From contig DKCU01000014.1 of the NCBI GenBank assembly GCA_002451555.1, forward strand, positions 1 to 22,306: a DNA stretch of 22,306 nucleotides, read 5' to 3'. The position numbers were made by a program, and so were the translations under genes. This DNA is from Candidatus Segatella albertsiae. Lineage in GTDB: Bacteria; Bacteroidota; Bacteroidia; Bacteroidales; Bacteroidaceae. Under the pieces are notes generated by a model, which was not told the origin of the DNA, did no database searches, and saw nothing but the letters and a program-made list of their open reading frames with translations. Shown one piece after another: positions 20,698 through 22,306 of the stretch (positions within the stretch are counted from its first letter, which is position 1; the number at the start of each line of letters is the position of its first letter).

Positions 20698-21981
20698 ATG
20701 AAAAAGAAAGTATTGGATGTGGCTGTCATGTCGATGGCTCTTATGCTGGCTTCTTGCGGTTCTAACAAGAAGATGCAAAACGCTGATCAAGTAAAGGGAG
20801 TGGGCGATGGTGTCGCTATCAAGACCGATCATATCATAGACGAGGGGTATCTCATTCCTACTAATGAGGAGCGCAAGGTGATAGATGGCAACAATGAGTT
20901 TGCCGTGAATCTTTTCCGACATGTTTCAGGCTTCGACTCCAAGGTGGTTTCGCCTATGAGTGTGGTTTATTTGATGGGTATGCTTGCTAATGGCGCCGAT
21001 GGGCTGACTCGACAGGAAATCATGAATGCCATCGGATGCAAGGATGTCTCAGTAGAACAACTCAATAAGTTCTACGAACAGATGATCAAGTACGCCGGTA
21101 ACTTCGACAAGGCGACAACCATCAACATCGCCAATTATATCGCTCTCAATAAGCACTTCAACTTGAAGAAGGGGTTTGTCGAGGTGATGCGTGACTCTTA
21201 TCAGGCTGGAATTGAGAGTCTTGACTTCTCTTCGGCTGCTTGTGCCAATAAGATAAACAAGTGGTGTTCCGACCATACCAATGGAATGATTCCTAAAATC
21301 ATAGACCAAGTGGAGTCTTTGGCTGTTTCTTATATTATGAACGCTGTTTACTTCAACGGTGCCTGGAGTGATAAGTTTGACAAGAAACTGACCAAGTTGG
21401 AGAATTTCCAGGGCTATACTCGTGACATCAAGAAGGTGGATATGATGCATCGCAATGCCAAATATATGTACACCGACAATGATATGTTTGCAGCTTTACA
21501 GATTCCTTACGGCAATGGTGCTTACAAGATGACGGTTCTTCTGCCTAATCGGGACAAATCTATCAATGAGATGATGCGGACGCTCGATGGAAAGGCGTTG
21601 AGGGAGTTGCGCTATAGGATGTACGATTGCATCGTTGATTTGAAATTGCCTCGTTTTACAAGCGAAATCGACTTGCCTTTGAATGACATCATCAGCAAGT
21701 TGGGTGCTCCAAGTATGTTTGGCGGTTCTGCCAACTTCTCTCGTTTTGCTGATGGCGGCTTCATGGTTTCTAAAATGTTGCAGAAAGCAAAGATCGAGGT
21801 GAGTGAGGAGGGCACCAAGGCTGCTGCGGTGACCGCTGCTGTCATGACGATGAGCGCTTTTCATCCAGAGGAGCCACGTCGTGTTGAATTTCATGCCAAT
21901 CGTCCGTTTGTCTATATGATTACGGAATCTAGTACAGGAGTCATCTTGTTTATGGGGCAATTTACGGGTTCGGAGATTTGA
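20698..21981 (+). CDS. Serpin-family protease inhibitor lipoprotein
   Basis: A 427-residue serpin starting at MKKKVLDVAV; an ATG eight codons upstream is in frame but would spoil the signal peptide. The lipobox ends at Cys20 (LASC), so the mature protein is membrane-anchored outside the inner membrane. The serpin core starts near 64 (NNEFAVNLFRHV) with SPMSVVYLMGMLANGA (85-100). The reactive-loop hinge is 370-381 (EEGTKAAAVTAA): small residues in the hinge mark an inhibitory serpin that traps its protease. Counting from the hinge, the scissile bond lies within VMTMSAF (382-388), suggesting an elastase- or chymotrypsin-like target. C-terminal signature FHANRPFVYMI (398-408). It may protect the cell from host or rival proteases in the gut (inference). 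Confidence 0.92.
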   Translation: MKKKVLDVAVMSMALMLASCGSNKKMQNADQVKGVGDGVAIKTDHIIDEGYLIPTNEERKVIDGNNEFAVNLFRHVSGFDSKVVSPMSVVYLMGMLANGADGLTRQEIMNAIGCKDVSVEQLNKFYEQMIKYAGNFDKATTINIANYIALNKHFNLKKGFVEVMRDSYQAGIESLDFSSAACANKINKWCSDHTNGMIPKIIDQVESLAVSYIMNAVYFNGAWSDKFDKKLTKLENFQGYTRDIKKVDMMHRNAKYMYTDNDMFAALQIPYGNGAYKMTVLLPNRDKSINEMMRTLDGKALRELRYRMYDCIVDLKLPRFTSEIDLPLNDIISKLGAPSMFGGSANFSRFADGGFMVSKMLQKAKIEVSEEGTKAAAVTAAVMTMSAFHPEEPRRVEFHANRPFVYMITESSTGVILFMGQFTGSEI

Positions 21982-22087
21982 TGTCTTTCTCCTTATATAT
22001 TTAATAAGGTGTAAAAGACGAGTGGAAGTGTAAAAGTAAGAAAAAAGTAAGAAAAATGCATTTTTTTGAAAAATTCTTTCCGAAAAA

Positions 22088-22119
22088 TTTGGTGGAACAG
22101 AAAAAAAGTATTACCTTTG
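22088..22119 (+). promoter_or_regulatory. Promoter of the tRNA cluster
   Basis: TTTG at 22088-22091, a 20-nt spacer and TACCTTTG at 22112-22119 match the consensus, 51 bp before the tRNA-Ser. The 189-bp gap after the serpin gene holds nothing else recognisable. Confidence 0.75.
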
Positions 22120-22170
22120 CACTCGCATTTGAGAAACAATGTTTGTTGATTCAGAAATGAGTCCAACTAG

Positions 22171-22258
22171 GAAGGTTGGGTGAGTGGCTGAAACCACCAG
22201 TTTGCTAAACTGACGTGCGGGTTTACCGTACCGGGGGTTCGAATCCCCCACCTTCCGC
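22171..22258 (+). tRNA. tRNA-Ser(GCT)
   Basis: Acceptor GGAAGGT (22171-22177) pairs with ACCTTCC (22251-22257), with discriminator G at 22258. The anticodon loop TTGCTAA gives anticodon GCT at 22205-22207, reading AGC/AGU. A long variable arm with a GTGCGG/CCGTAC stem marks it as class II, and the T arm is GGGGG-TTCGAAT-CCCCC. CCA is not encoded. Confidence 0.95.
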
Positions 22259-22285
22259 AAACATTTGTTTTAAAAATGTGCCGTT

Positions 22286-22306
22286 GGTCGATTCATCTAA
22301 TGGTTA
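22286..22306 (+). tRNA. 5' part of a second tRNA (partial, possibly tRNA-Glu)
   Basis: GGTCGAT followed by TC and ATCTAATGGTTA looks like an acceptor strand plus D arm of a tRNA. The D-arm type is common in Glu/Gln/Asp tRNAs. The window ends before the anticodon, so the identity is a guess. Confidence 0.6.

Noticed and set aside
1..22306. CRISPR array or insertion sequence
   Set aside because: No regularly spaced repeats and no transposase or Cas-like protein in any frame.

Overview
The window comes from a Bacteroidota genome, most likely a gut Prevotellaceae (Prevotella/Segatella type). The evidence is repeated -7 boxes of the form TAnnTTTG with TTTG-like -33 elements, a TonB-dependent receptor with a carboxypeptidase-regulatory-like N-terminal domain, the rplU-rpmA-serS neighbourhood, and a propionate-type decarboxylase cluster. 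The genus is an inference from general resemblance.

Left part (1-4600): a minus-strand operon encodes a small MoaD/ThiS-like sulfur carrier whose C-terminus is capped (GGG-Ala-Cys), a ThiF/MoeB-type adenylating enzyme, a JAMM metalloprotease and the start of a sulfite-reductase-like protein. This is the gene set of the protein-thiocarboxylate homocysteine route (HcyS/HcyF/HcyD/Sir) described in Wolinella. Next to it lie a PstB-like ATPase and, divergent from it, a PstS-like lipoprotein, with no permease genes.

Middle (4669-12450): a minus-strand methylmalonyl-CoA decarboxylase/carboxylase-type cluster (carboxyltransferase, a 49-residue epsilon-like subunit, biotin carrier); a minus-strand TonB-dependent receptor; and, divergent from the receptor, a plus-strand operon of a Cys/Met-metabolism PLP enzyme (MetY/methionine-lyase type), a MalY/PatB-type C-S lyase and a small membrane protein.

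Main observation: the promoters of the sulfur-carrier operon, the PstB-like gene, the PstS-like gene and the MetY-like operon all carry the palindrome ATACC-N8-GGTAT or a close variant. The nearest copy lies 21-22 nt upstream of the -7 box in all four. Together they look like one undescribed sulfur-assimilation regulon, which would make the Pst-like transporter a candidate sulfur-anion importer and the PLP enzyme the candidate homocysteine synthase.

Right part (12515-22306): two small proteins of unknown function, an AT-rich Type II restriction-modification operon, a fused NfnA/NfnB-type flavoprotein, serS, rpmA, rplU, an inhibitory-type serpin lipoprotein, tRNA-Ser(GCT) and the 5' end of another tRNA. 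No insertion sequence or CRISPR array was seen. Two copies of an interspersed palindromic repeat sit at gene ends near 216-297 and 4594-4665.
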